The position numbers and the translations under genes are program-made. Of a stretch of DNA of 64,000 bases, positions 1-12,911 are shown piece after piece; the stretch's first letter is position 1; each line of letters opens with the position of its first letter. The stretch lies in assembly GCA_002794785.1 (NCBI GenBank), contig NBBA01000004.1, forward strand, positions 1,612,001 to 1,676,000. Reading direction: 5' to 3'. The DNA comes from Coniferiporia sulphurascens (taxonomy: Eukaryota > Basidiomycota > Agaricomycetes > Hymenochaetales > Hymenochaetaceae). The notes under the pieces are model-generated. The model did not search any database. It saw nothing but the letters and a program-made list of their open reading frames with translations, and was not told the origin of the DNA.

Positions 1-380
1 CGTCTTCAAGCGCATCCTTCGCTACACCCTCCGCCTCCTTCGCCCGCTCCTTCAGCGTTTCTTTCAGTTCATCCCTTAGCCTCGTCTTCGGCTTGTCCTC
101 CGTAGTTTCTTTCTCCACCTTCTCAACGACCACTTCCCTTTCCTTTTCCTTCTTCACCTCCACCACTTCGATCGTCCTCTTGTGATCCCGCTTGTCTGTT
201 GATTTTGCCCTCCGCGAAGGCTCCTTCGCGGGAGATACGGTCACAGCAGCGGTAGAGCGCTTTGGTTGTGAGCTACGTCGTCGTTCCACATATGTGTCCG
301 TGCCAGAGCTGCATTCGTCGAGGTCATCGATAATTGTAAACGATGCAATGGAGCGCGCGAAAGAATCCATGATGCCCATT
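1..380 (-). CDS. Lys/Glu-rich hypothetical protein, 5' fragment
   Basis: A minus-strand frame opens at ATG 380 and stays open to the left edge for about 126 codons. The start lies in a short neutral segment (first residues M-G-I-M-D-S-F-A). It is followed by a strongly charged stretch rich in KEKE, EKVEKE and KERAKEAE patterns, likely an alpha-helical or coiled-coil region. No intron is needed in the visible part. A second Met lies three codons downstream (371), so the exact start is open. No domain is recognised and the function is unknown. The rest of the gene lies outside the window, so a simple low-complexity artefact cannot be excluded. Confidence 0.45.
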
Positions 381-857
381 TGGCGACGGTATCAAGCTAG
401 TTGTACATTCAACGATAATTTAGGAAGCGTCGGGGTCGGCTGGTCGAGCAGTGTAGTCGGGTAGAATTATCCAGATAAATCTAGGCGACCGATGACTGGC
501 AAGATGTGCTCGCTGTGAAAAATTCTGCGAAGCATTAATGAGCTGAACAAAATTCATAACAAGGATACTTCACTGACTGCGTGCTGCGAGAGCCTACGAT
601 AACAACATGAAGGGGGAAAGGACCATAAGAGCTACCATCCACACAGAACACGAGGACTTCGAACCGGACAAGGACCGCCGACGCGTGTAGGTCAAAGATC
701 ACGTGTCTTTCCTTTTCAGCTTGCCGAGCTGATGGCGACAAAAGTCTATGTTTGTACATCATGATGCAGTACTGAGCAGCCTGAGCACCGGCCCTCCACT
801 GAGTTCTAAACTAACTGTCTCCGTGCGTATCTATCAACTTGTCGCGCGGAACACGCT

Positions 858-886
858 GGGGGGGGGGGGGGGGGGGGGGGGGGGGG
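858..886. repeat. Poly-G homopolymer (29 G)
   Basis: An uninterrupted run of 29 G residues lies in the intergenic stretch 381-1635. Apart from this run, I see no supported gene there. The short open frames lack codon bias and homology. Such a run is slippage-prone, so its length in the assembly may be inexact. Confidence 0.9.
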
Positions 887-1635
887 TAATACAATTCTGT
901 ATATGATTGCGAAGCATCGGGGATTTTCAAATTCATTCAGAGTTCCCCAGATAAGATCAGCCCAGATACTGCATGTTCCATGTCCAGCTATATGGCGGAA
1001 CGTTCAGTTGCCCCGAACTCGTCGCCAAAACAATATTTCTTGTCTCTCTTTCTTACGTCCAGTGATCGGGTTTTGACGGTTAGCCGGGGATGCACAGTTT
1101 CGCTACGATGGTGTGATTATAGTCGAGATCCCTGCTATAAGATCCCTTAAGATGAGTAGAAACCAATCTAGTAAAACGGTGAACATAAAGTCCGGGATGA
1201 TTAGTGATGACGCGGACGCGGACGAGATTCCATGCGCCTTGACCGTAACCTTCAAATCTATTTATAATTGCCTAAGACATATATTTTGTAGACGCTCAAT
1301 GTCCTTCGTCTGGATTCATGATTGGTACTTCTCTGGTTTGTTTCCCCGTAAGCCCACAATACTTGGATGAGGTTAAGGTAGTCACAGGTATAAGCGTCCG
1401 ATTACGTTGGGTAAGAAGCATGATGAGGTCCGCCACACAAGTATCATATCGACGCACTGTCATGATTCTGAGGAGGCAGTCATGGCAAGCGGCTGGGGTC
1501 TGATAAAAATCGAAAGACGGTGGAGTATTTGGCGCGTAAGATTTGTAAATTGTGAAACCGTGACCATGACGGCAAAAGCATGTGCGCGTACAGTGTACAA
1601 ATGAGCGAAACAGCGGCCGACTTCAGCCAAGTATG

Positions 1636-2929
<1,294 letters not shown>

Positions 2930-3103
2930 GTCGTCTAAATGTTTGCTGAGCCTGTCGAAGAAGTAGAAAGCGAGTAACGTTGTGCTTTTGCCCTCGACAT
3001 GCCTCGCGACATTCATGGTCACGGTCACCCGCGTCACAATCTTCATTCAGCACGCGTCGCGGCGAAGTCGCGGTGTACTGCTCTTGCTCTCTCCGACAAC
3101 GCT

Positions 3104-5507
3104 ATGGCTCAACCGCAGGCAGTATATACTACAGACGAGGTATGTGGTTTACATGCTATACTTCATTAACTTGTAATTAACGCGTGAATAGTATGGACGT
3201 CCTTTCATTATCGTCCGGGAACAACAAAGGAAAGTGAGAAGCCATGGTACAGAGGCAATAAAAGTTCGTGCAAATGCCGATAATGCGAGAGTTCGTGCAA
3301 CTCATCATTTCAAAAGTCGCACATTCTTGCCGCTCGAACAGTGGCAAACATTGTCAAGACTTCGCTCGGACCGAGAGGTGGCGGGAAATTCCATTCACCA
3401 ATTTCGTGTGACTTACCGATCGCATATAGGCCTCGATAAAATCTTGATCTCACCGGATGGCGAAATTACTGTTACCAATGATGGGGCAACGATCCTGGGC
3501 CAGATGGAGGTCGAACACCAAATTGCAAAACTTTTAGTACAGTTGTCGAAGAGTCAAGATGACGAGATCGGTGATGGGACTACTGGTGTTGTTGGTAAGC
3601 CTGGGACGTGCTACTCATTGAGCTATTCCTGAAAGTTATGCAGTTCTCGCTGGAGCATTACTAGAGCAGAGCGAGTCATTGCTAGATCGCGGCATCCACC
3701 CAACGCGTATAGCAGACGGGTTCGAACGCGCCTGTGCTCTCGCCGTCAAGCACTTAGATGAAATTTCCGACCGCATCGAGTTTTCGAAAACAAATACGTC
3801 AAATCTACTAAAGACCGCCATGACGAGCCTAGGGAGTAAAATGTTTGTCTTTCTTCAACGAAATTAATTCTGTACTCCTGAATGCACTTATTTTGTATAG
3901 CGTCTCAGTAGCTCACGAACAATATGCTCAGATCGCTGTCGACGCCGTGCTGTCTGTCGCCGATTTAAGTCGTCGAGATGTACCGTTCGATCTTATCAAA
4001 GTGGACGGCAAGGTTGGCGGGTCTCTTTCTGACACGACGCTCATCAAGGGCGTCCTCATCGACAAGGACATGTCACATCCAGGCATGCCCAGCTCGGTAA
4101 AAGACGCTCGCCTCGCTATCCTTACCTGCCCGTTCGAGCCCCCACGCCCGAAAACTAAGCATAAGTTGGACATCACGAGTGTTGAGGAATACAAGAAGTT
4201 GCGCGAGTACGAGAGAGCGAAGTTTGAAGACATGATCAAGCGTGTCAAGGATACGGGCGCCAACTTGGTCATCTGCCAGTGGGGTTTTGATGACGAAGCG
4301 AATCATTTGTTGATGCAGAATGACCTGCCTGCTGTGAGGTGGGTGGGTGGGCCAGAGATCGAGGTGAATTCTAAATTGGTTGACATTGATTTACCGTGTT
4401 GAACATCCCTTTACTGTACAGCTGATTGCAATTGCGACCAATGGACGAATCGTACCACGGTTTGAAGACCTCTCTGCCGACAAACTTGGAAAGGCGGGGA
4501 TCGTGCGTGAAGTGACATTTGGAACGACGAAAGATCGGATGCTCGTCGTGGAGGAGTGTGCCAACTCGCGTGCCGTGACCATCTTTGTGCGGGGCAGCAA
4601 CAAGATGGTACGTGTTTTCGCTCTGTCCTGAAAAAGCGGGAGTCATTTTTGAGCCTTTTCCCCATTTATGTTTTCTTTCCTTCGGTGATGTAGATTATAG
4701 ACGAGGCGAAGCGTGCGCTGCATGATGCCATATGCGTGGTACGGAACCTTGTCGTGGATAACCGCGTCGTGTATGGCGGTGGCGCAGCCGACATCAGCTG
4801 CTCTATTGCTGTGTCAAAGGCTGCGGATGAGGTGACTCATTTCACACATGTTAAGATATGTTTTCCTGCTCATCCTAGTTTCATGCCTACCCTGTGCTGC
4901 CTATTTACATCATCTTCGCCACACCTGCATCCTTCGCCCTCAACCCGCCTTGATGTTACGACCTAGATTCCATCGATCGAACAATACGCGATGCGCGCAT
5001 TCGCATCCGCATTAGATTCTGTACCGCTTGCCCTCGCGGAGAATTCGGGTCTGTCGCCGATCGAGACGCTTGCGGAAGTGAAAAGCCGACAGGTAACCGA
5101 AGGTGGAAACCCACGCCTCGGCATCGACTGCATGAGCAAGGGCGACAATGGTAAGTCCATCGTCATTGTCTGGTACCCTATGATGGAAAGAAATCTGATT
5201 TCGTGAATGCCCTTTCCTCTTTCGTAGACATGAAACGTCAGTTCGTGTATGATCCACTCATTTCAAAGCGACAGCAGTACCTTCTGGCGACGCAGGTGTG
5301 TCAGACCTTTCGCTCGTTTTTAAGATTTGCATGTATACTTATAACTATGACGTCCTCTTCAATGCGTTTGATCCCGCGGTACGCAGCTTGTGCGGGCTGT
5401 CCTCAAAATAGGTTCGTCATTATTGTGCTCCTATTTCTCTCATACTTTATTGACTTGGTACAACCTCACTTTTAGACGATGTCATCATCGCGGGATCGGA
5501 TGAGTAG
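3104..5507 (+). CDS. CCT5: T-complex chaperonin (TRiC/CCT) epsilon subunit
   Basis: One of eight subunits of the cytosolic group II chaperonin that folds actin and tubulin. Twelve exons: 3104-3139, 3192-3263, 3317-3377, 3430-3594, 3644-3842, 3901-4363, 4422-4607, 4694-4831, 4967-5150, 5228-5295, 5387-5411, 5476-5507. They give 542 aa, the usual length. Visible motifs are the nucleotide loop TSLGPRGLDK, the catalytic VTNDGATIL, the P-loop-like [25 protein letters not shown] and the late [10 protein letters not shown] segment. The epsilon-type end L-G-I-D-C-M-S-K-G followed by N-D-M-K-R-Q identifies the paralogue. The ATG at 3104 gives M-A-Q-P-Q-A-V and lies just before the first donor. Exon 11 is only 25 nt. 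The intron at 3843-3900 uses donor GTTTGT, which restores the conserved L-G-S-K-I-V. Confidence 0.96.
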
Positions 5508-5731
5508 GGCCGGTCTAGAGGTCCAGAAGAATGCACATAAAATGTATTATCGAGATATACACATACGTCTAATGCGTGTGCTCTTTGGTTGCCGATATTG
5601 TGTTATCAACCAGTGCACCCTTGTGAAGGCTCGACAGTCACCGAAAAGACAGAAGTAGCGGACCTACGTTACTTATATACAAAATAGAAACTTAAGGACA
5701 TATATACAAGAGTAATACAAAATAGCTAATG

Positions 5732-7377
5732 CTATCGATCAAGAACCTGAACAATGGACTCAAGGACAACTCGTGGCTTGAGCACAACCCTCCTTTCTAT
5801 TGTCTGTGGAGAAAAATCCTTCCCGTCCTTACCCTTATTTGTAAGACATTGGAGCCCAACTTCGGTGGTGCACAGGACACGACCTTTACTTGGGCCGTAA
5901 CCTTCGTAGACATTCTGAAAAACATGGCATGAATACGGAATTAAATACCAGCTAGACACGTAGCCGCTTACCTCCATTGTTGATGGATTGAATTCACGCA
6001 CGCTCTCCACAAAGAGTGGCTGGAAATCGGTGCTCATCGTACCCTCGCGCAGTACGAAAGCAAGTCGATTTGCAAGCTCTGCGATACGCCGCAACTGGGT
6101 ACGATGTCGAGCACTTGCACGTGTAAGCAAAGCCTCGACTTCGCCAAAACCGCCTGCGGAGAGCACGTTCGCGACTCCACGCAGAGCGGTGTCAGTCACC
6201 TCGGTCACCGCGATGTTGTCCAGATTAGGCGAGAGCGCGCGGATATGTGCGTGCGTAAGTGCTCGCCAGCGGCTCGATGTCGGTTGAGGCTCTTAGCGGT
6301 GAACAGGGACTAAGTGCTGGGTGAATGAGAAGAAAAGAAAGGGCGCAGGGACGCACCTGAGGAATGCATGTGTTGGTATATCTTCGAGAGGTGTGATTCG
6401 AGTTTCCCCGTTGAACCAAAGCAGAAAGAGGATACGGCATGGGCGATGCACTGGCAGACGCATGCCTGCAGTGCGTACTGGAGGATGGTCGGGTCCTGCG
6501 CGTGGTCGCGCTGCTCAAGACACTGGCGCATTTTTGACCCGAAACGTGCCGCGACGCGCTCGAGCGCCTTGCGTCTGCTGGGTGAGGACACAGGAGTCGC
6601 CGTGCCCGAGCTTGGGGCAGAAGATCCCGAGCCGCTTTTTGCAGGACTCGGCTTGCGTGGTGCGGCAGGGGCGGGGAAGCCCTCGGAGGCGGCAGCTGCG
6701 AACTGGAGGATTTCGGAGTTGATGTCCTTGACGGCCTGGACGAGGTCTGAGCCGGCCCAGCGGTCGCTCTTGGTGAGGAAGTGCTCCATCGAGCGCAGCT
6801 CCTGGCGCCGCTCCTCTGCGGTGCGGCGGGCCTCGTTTGCGTCTGTCTCGAGGCGGCGGGAGCGCTCGCGGAGCTGCTCGAGGAGAATGTCCTTGGTGCG
6901 GACCTGGGTTTGCGCCTCGCGGAGGGCGCTTTGGAGGGCATAATGCTTGTCGCGTGTCTGCTTGAGCTCGACGCGCAGACGCGCAATCTCCTTTGCGGAG
7001 GGGGACGATGAGGTGGAATCCAGCTCTGGGGCGAGGACGGGCTGTGGGCCGCTGGCGGCACTGCGACTGCGACTGGGATTGCGACTGGTTGAAGAAGAAG
7101 GGGCGTGTCCAGGGCGTGCGCCTGCGCCTGGGTTCACGAAGACAATGTCGGGCTCGGATTCAAGCGAGGGGCTGGACTGCCCTGACTCGAGTTCGTCTCG
7201 ACTATGGCCCTGCTGGTTGTGGTCAGCGTCGTCGTTGTCGCTGGGCAAGCTGTGTGGTGATTGCCGGGGTAGATCGACGGCACAGCCGAGCGCGGGGGAC
7301 GCCCTCGAGCCAGCAGAGGGCGTTTGGAGGGCGAGGAAATGGAGGGTGGTGTCGACGATGTCCTTGAGCGGGTACAT
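5732..7377 (-). CDS. Coiled-coil protein of unknown function
   Basis: Three exons on the minus strand (7377-6357, 6291-5972, 5914-5732) give 507 aa. The N-terminal ~130 residues are low complexity, rich in Ser and Pro. A heptad-like coiled coil follows at about residues 135-200. A Ser/Pro linker comes next, then a helical C-terminal region, including Q-A-C-V-C-Q-C-I-A-H-A. Both introns preserve phase and use GTGCGT and GTAAGC donors, which supports the model. I do not recognise a named domain. Overall architecture is compatible with a scaffold or cytoskeletal adaptor, but that is only inference. It is divergently arranged with the Hsp70-like gene, with 257 bp between start codons. Confidence 0.8.
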
Positions 7378-7634
7378 GAATAATTAGCTCACCATAACGT
7401 CCTCCGCCTCGCGCTATTTCTCGGCTACTCGTCGCGGCGACGGCAGCGGCCAGGAGGCAAACACGCCTCTGCCTCGTTGCAGGCCAAATCCGAGTTGAAG
7501 CTCTGTTTGATCGGTAGCGAGTCTTCTTTGCCCTTCACGCGCCGCACGCTCTCGCCCGTTTATCTACCCCTCTTCCCTGCACTTACCTACTTATCTTCGT
7601 CGCTGCTCCGGCTCCTTGTCTCCCGCCGCTCACC
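7378..7634. promoter_or_regulatory. Bidirectional promoter region
   Basis: These 257 bp separate the start codons of two divergently transcribed genes: the coiled-coil protein and the Hsp70-like protein. The side near 7500-7634 is pyrimidine-rich, as is usual ahead of fungal start codons. No clear TATA box or heat-shock element was identified by eye. Confidence 0.5.
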
Positions 7635-10600
7635 ATGGCTGGCACCAAAGCCACAAATAATCGCAAACCCTACAGCGGCGACAAGCGCGCCCTCGCCCTC
7701 GCTTTCGATGTCGGTACTACTTTCAGCGGCGTTTCCTACGCCTTCCTCGAGCCTGGGGAGGTCCCCAAGATCCATGGCGTCACCCGGTGCGTCCCTCTGG
7801 CGCGCCCGCCTGTTCTTCCTCGAACTCTAACCTCCCAAATGAAAATCATGGAAAAAGTTACCCGGGCCAGGAACATGTCACGGGCAACACCAAGATACCC
7901 TCTTTATTATACTACGACCGCGACGGCAATGTCAGAGCTGCGGGTGCTGAAGCGGAGGGCGCTCAGATCGACGACGAGGCGGAGGATCAAGGATGGTCGA
8001 AGGTCGAGCTGTGCGTAGGCGCCCTACTGCGTCCTCTAGCTGACATTCACTAATATGCCTCCTGTGCAGATTCAAGCTTCGCCTACGTCCACGGCGAATG
8101 GAATTGGACATGAACGGTATGCGCCTCAGTCCCTTGCCAGTGGGCAAGTCGTCCGAAGACGTATTCGGCGATTTCCTGCACTACCTGTTCACATGTACGC
8201 GGAAATTCATCGAGGACACCCACGCGAATGGGAAAAAGATATGGCGCGCTGTTGAGAAAGACATCAATTTCGTGCTCAGCCATCCAAATGGTTGGGAGGG
8301 CGCTCAGCAGAGCCGGATGCGTCGAAGCGCGATCAGTGGCGGGCTTATCCCGAACACCGACGAGGGCAGAGCTCGCATCCGCTTTGTCACAGAAGGTGAA
8401 GCGAGTATGCATGCGTGTATTCTCAGCGGTCTCGCTCAGGACGTTCTCGCTGTATGTGCCGTTCTTTGCCTCCTGACGCATTCTGATAAGGGGCTATTTT
8501 GATTCCGGTTCGTCCAATTGATACAGAGCGGGAACGGATTTATTGTCGCCGATGCCGGGGGTGGTACTTTGGACATCAGCAGTTACGTTCTGCAGGGCAC
8601 GCATCCGCTTCGGATAGAGGAGGTAGCCCCTCCAGACTGTGAGCCCCTTTGATCCCCCTAATCCACCCCCTATTGATTATCTATAGGTCTATTCTCAGGA
8701 GCAGTCTTCGTTAGCAGACGGTGCCGCGTCTTCCTCGCAGGTATGGTCTATACCCAATATACGGGAACAGCAATGTCTAAGTAAGCTGTAGAAAAACTCA
8801 GGTCGTCGAAGTACGGATCCCCCGATACCCTGGATCACATCACAAAGCGCTTTGACGAAACAACAAAGCGACTCTTCCGCGATAGCCATGACGCACAGTA
8901 TATTCCGTTTGGCTCGCCGCTGGATAAGGACCTGAAGGCCGGCATCCGCGGCGGCCAGCTCAAGCTCGATGGGTAAGATAAAGTTTCGAACATCATACAT
9001 GCACAAGAATTAAATGATTCCCGAATAGGACGGAAGTTGCAGAACTGTTCGAGCCCTCTATCCAAGCTGCAGTCCACTCTATCCGAAAGCAGGTCGAGAC
9101 GTCTCGAGGCGTGGTGAAGGTATGATGTACGTTCGTATCAGCTGTAGACGCATGGCTAAAGATCCGGTTGCATTGCCCTAGGCGGTCTGGCTTGTAGGTG
9201 GCTTCGCAGCAAGCCCTTGGCTGTTCTCACAGCTGCAAGTGCGTCTCGCGCCGCTAGGCGTCACCGTCAACAGGCCAGACACGCAAACGTGCGTGTTTTG
9301 CAAAATGCCCGATATTTCATCGCTGCTAATCGTTCCTTCTCTTGCATCTAATCTGGAATTTTAATGAAATGAAACAGTTCGAAGGCCGTGGCGGATGGTG
9401 CGATCGGGTTCTTTTGCGACCACCACGTTTCGGCACGTATGTCGCGCTACATGTATGGAGTGGAGTATCTACGCGAGATCGACGTGAACGACCAAGAGCA
9501 CGTCACGCGCAGTGGGCGGCAGTTGCAGCTTCCTTCAGGTCCGAAATATCTCCCCGATGCGTTCGATTGCATCCTTGCGAAGGTGAGCCAGGAAGGAAGT
9601 GACCAGATATGAATGCTATCTAATCCGGATCGTGTTTGTCATTCAGAATGTGCGTGTGAAGGAGAGCTCTGTATTCTCTCGGAAGTACTACACGGAGGTG
9701 ACAAAGCTGTCAACCCTTTCGGTATTTGAAATCGAGATCTGGTGCTATCGAGGCGGCGAGACGATCCCAAGATGGATCGACAGAAATTCGGGTATGTCTA
9801 CTACTTTCGTGCAGCATAATACAAATGGCACATTTACTTATCGGAAAATAGACCAATTCGGGAGTCTGTGTTTCGTACGCGCAGACCTGTCAAAGTTGAG
9901 CAACAGCGCAGAGCCGAAGCGTGGCGCGAACGGCCAGACATACTGGACTGTTGTGTTTAGTATCGAGATTCACTTCGGGCTAACGGAGTTTAAGTCCCGG
10001 ATGAAGTGGAACGAAGATGTGTGTTGCATTTTTTCTTGTGTTCCTATACGGCATGATCTGACTTTTGGGGAAATAGGGGAGGGCGCGCTATGGACCAGCG
10101 ACAATTGTGTTCAATGAAAAGGGCGTCCGGAGTGACGAGGACGATGCGCGATCCGTCATGGGTGGTGACGAGTCTGCCCCTGCTTCTCCTCGTCGGCCAT
10201 ACGGCTCACTGGTCAGTCATCGCACAAAGGACCTCTCCCCACGACAGACTCAGGCTCCATCCCATTCTGCGCACACCCGTACCCCTTCGTACTCCCGCAC
10301 CCAGTCTCAACATAGCCACAACCCTCCGCCACTGCCGCCGCCTGCGGCCAGCGTGAGTCGTGCTTCAAGTGGTCTCACAGATGCGACTTCCGTCGAGATC
10401 GAACCTGTACGCGAGCCGTCGCCACCCCCGCCGCTCGCGCGTTCGACAGCAAGTACAGTCAAGGGTGTAACAAAGTCGCGCGGGCTAACGCCGTCGACCG
10501 CACCCAGTCGTGTCGCATCCGGACAGGGCAGCCCAAGGCAAATGGCAGAGCCACTTGCACCGGCTCCGATGGAGCGCCCTCCATCAAGGGCACCGTCGGC

Positions 10601-12911
10601 CGCGCCACCAGCTTCGCCTGTGCATACGCGCACGCCGTCTGTAATTCCAGCCTCTCCCATACACTCACGCGCGCCATCCGTGGCAGCGCCGACTTCACCT
10701 GTGTACTCTCGCACGCCTTCAGCCATGAGCGCACAGCCGTCGGTCCACTCACGTGCGCCGTCCACAGCTCATGCACCGTCAGCCATGCAATCGCGAGCAC
10801 CTTCAGCCGCTCCCGCTCCATCCGTTGCGCACTCGCGTGCACCGTCAGCCGCATACGCACCATCGCCTGTGCCTTCGCGCACCCCGTCTGCAGCTCCAAC
10901 GCCATCACCCATTCCCTCTCGCGCTGCATCAGCGGCTCTAGCGCCATCGCACGCCCCCTCGCGTGCGCCGTCCGCAGCTCCGGCATTGTCTCCTGTTCCT
11001 TCGCGTGCGCCGTCCGTGACTCCCGCCCGTGACCCATCACCCGTTCCTTCGCGCCCTCCGTCGGTCGCCGCGGCCCCTTCGCACGCCCCATCGCATACCC
11101 CTTCACATGCCCCTTCGCACGCTCCTTCGCGTGCTCCATCAGTTGCCCCGGCATCGTCACCTGTTCCCTCGCGCGCTCCATCGGCAGCTCCAGTGCCATC
11201 TGCCCCCCCTTCCCGTGCACCATCCGCTCCCGGAAAAGTCTCGCCCGCTCATAGTCGTGCGCCGTCGGTTACCAGCCTCATGCCGCCGTCTGCGGCACCC
11301 GCACGGTCTCAGAACGGCGGGACCGCTCCCCCGTCACGCGTGCCGTCTGTTACACGTGCAGGGTCTACGCGTAGTATCAACAAAAGCGGGCACAACTCGC
11401 CGATGGAACGCGTTGAGGAAGCCCCACCGCCGCCCGCACTCGCAGACATGCTTGCGCCCCCCGATTTGGGAGCGCACGATGTGAACGCAGCGGAAGTGTT
11501 CGCTGACGGCGCGCTTCATGATAGCTCAGTCCACCCGCCCGCGCCTGAAGCTGAATTCACTTCTTCCTTCGATCTCGCCAGTGAAGTGCCACCTCCTCCT
11601 TCAAAGCGTAACAGTTGGGAGCTACCATCGGTGTCAGAGATTCCCCAGGAGAAACCCCAGGAGAAATCATCTGGCTGGGGCAGCTGGGGCTTGGGCGGCA
11701 TATTTGGAGGCGCGCAGAAGCCCGCTGAGGAGCCGCAGGTGAAGGACGAGGTACCATTGGCGACTTGGGGCAGCAATGCGGCGGAAGCGCCGTTCGTCCC
11801 GCCGGCACCTGAGCCTGTAGCACCACCGGCGCCCGCTTGGCCGGCAGCACCTGCGCTAGGCAAGACAACGTCTGGGAAGTCGACTAACAGCAAAGCGGGC
11901 GGGAAGAAGGGGATATTGAAGGCAGGAAGCGCAAAAGCAGCGGCGGCTGCGGCTGAGGCTGAGGCAAGGGCGAAAGCTGAAGCTGAAGCTGAGGCCGAGG
12001 CTAAGGCTAAGGCTGAAGCAGACGAGGCGGAGCGGCTGAGGATAGAAATCGAGGAAGAAAATGCGCGTCTGCAGGCGGAAATGCGCGCTCAAGAGGAAGC
12101 CGCAGAAGAAGCACGTGCTAGGCAGCAGGCTGAAGAAGAGGAACGCGCCAGAGAACAGGCATATGAGGATGAACGGCTTGCTGAAGCGCATGCGCGTGAA
12201 CAAGAAGCACTCGCGGCAGCCCAAGCAGATAGGGTGGAGGCAGAGGCACGCAAATTTGAGGAGATGGAGGAGGAAGCAAGGGCTAGGGAGCAGGCCGAGG
12301 CTGAGATAGCAGCAAGCTCTGCATTTGTGGATCCTGTAAACGCTGATCCCTCGACTTTGCTCGATTTCGGGGCACAAGGGGAGACCGCACCCGAGGCAGG
12401 AGCAGAGGACGGGGCTGGTGCCGGAGCTGATCCCGACGCTGCTGGAGATGCGGAAGCAAAAGCAAAGGAGGAGGAGCTGATCCGGCTAGAAGAAGAAGTT
12501 GCTGCTGCACGAGCAAAGGCGGTACAGCTACGCGAGGAGTCTAATAAGGCCCGTGATGAGGCTGAATCTGAGCCGAAACCGAAGGCAAAGAGGGGAAAGA
12601 AAAAGCCCGGGCCTAGTCCCTTGGCTCTCGCAGCGGAGAAGGCGGACGTGGCAGCAGCAGATGCTGAAAGGGCAGTAAAAGAGGCAGAAAGGGCACTTGA
12701 GGCGGCACGTAATTCATCTGTGGATGCGGATGAAGCCTTTGTAGAGAAGAAAGGAAAAAAGAAGGGGAAGAAGGGAGGTGCAGTCGAGGATAACAACGAT
12801 GAAAATTGGGGTGGCAAGGCGACTAGTGGGGCCTGGGGAGGTGGTGGAGGTGGAGGTGGAGAATTCTCGTGGGGAGAGGGTGGAGGCGCGAACAACCTCG
12901 ACGACCTTTAG
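7635..12911 (+). CDS. Hsp70-like ATPase with a ~930-residue low-complexity tail
   Basis: Twelve exons: 7635-7786, 7858-8010, 8070-8451, 8527-8638, 8687-8740, 8792-8972, 9029-9119, 9182-9288, 9378-9582, 9647-9791, 9852-10018, 10077-12911. They give 1527 aa in one frame. Residues 1-~595 are a fungal Hsp70-like (actin/Hsp70 ATPase fold) domain. It has phosphate-1 AFDVGTTFSGVSYAF, phosphate-2 VADAGGGTLDIS and adenosine motif WLVGGFAASPWL, and ends in IHFGLTEFKSRMKW then YGPATIVF. The last exon continues without a stop into a Ser/Pro/Arg repeat region, an acidic linker, an Ala/Glu coiled coil (DNA ~11930-12320) and a Gly/Trp-rich end. The canonical Hsp70 substrate domain and EEVD tail are absent. 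In this family the ATPase part alone is usually the whole protein, so the tail is unusual. Function unknown; probably a divergent chaperone-like or scaffold ATPase. Confidence 0.85.
10618..11365 (+). repeat. Degenerate S-R-A-P-S coding repeat
   Basis: Within the last exon of the Hsp70-like gene, about twenty copies of an 11-13-residue unit with core S-R-(A/T)-P-S recur, spaced by A-A-P-A-P-S-P-V-P-type linkers. The array is in frame and imperfect at both DNA and protein level. Each unit presents Arg two residues before Pro-Ser, a pattern compatible with basophilic kinase sites; that is inference. Confidence 0.85.

Noticed and set aside
12089..12895. 268-codon minus-strand frame in the Hsp70-like tail
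   Set aside because: It is a mirror of the Ala/Glu coiled-coil and Gly-rich codons, with no independent evidence for a gene.
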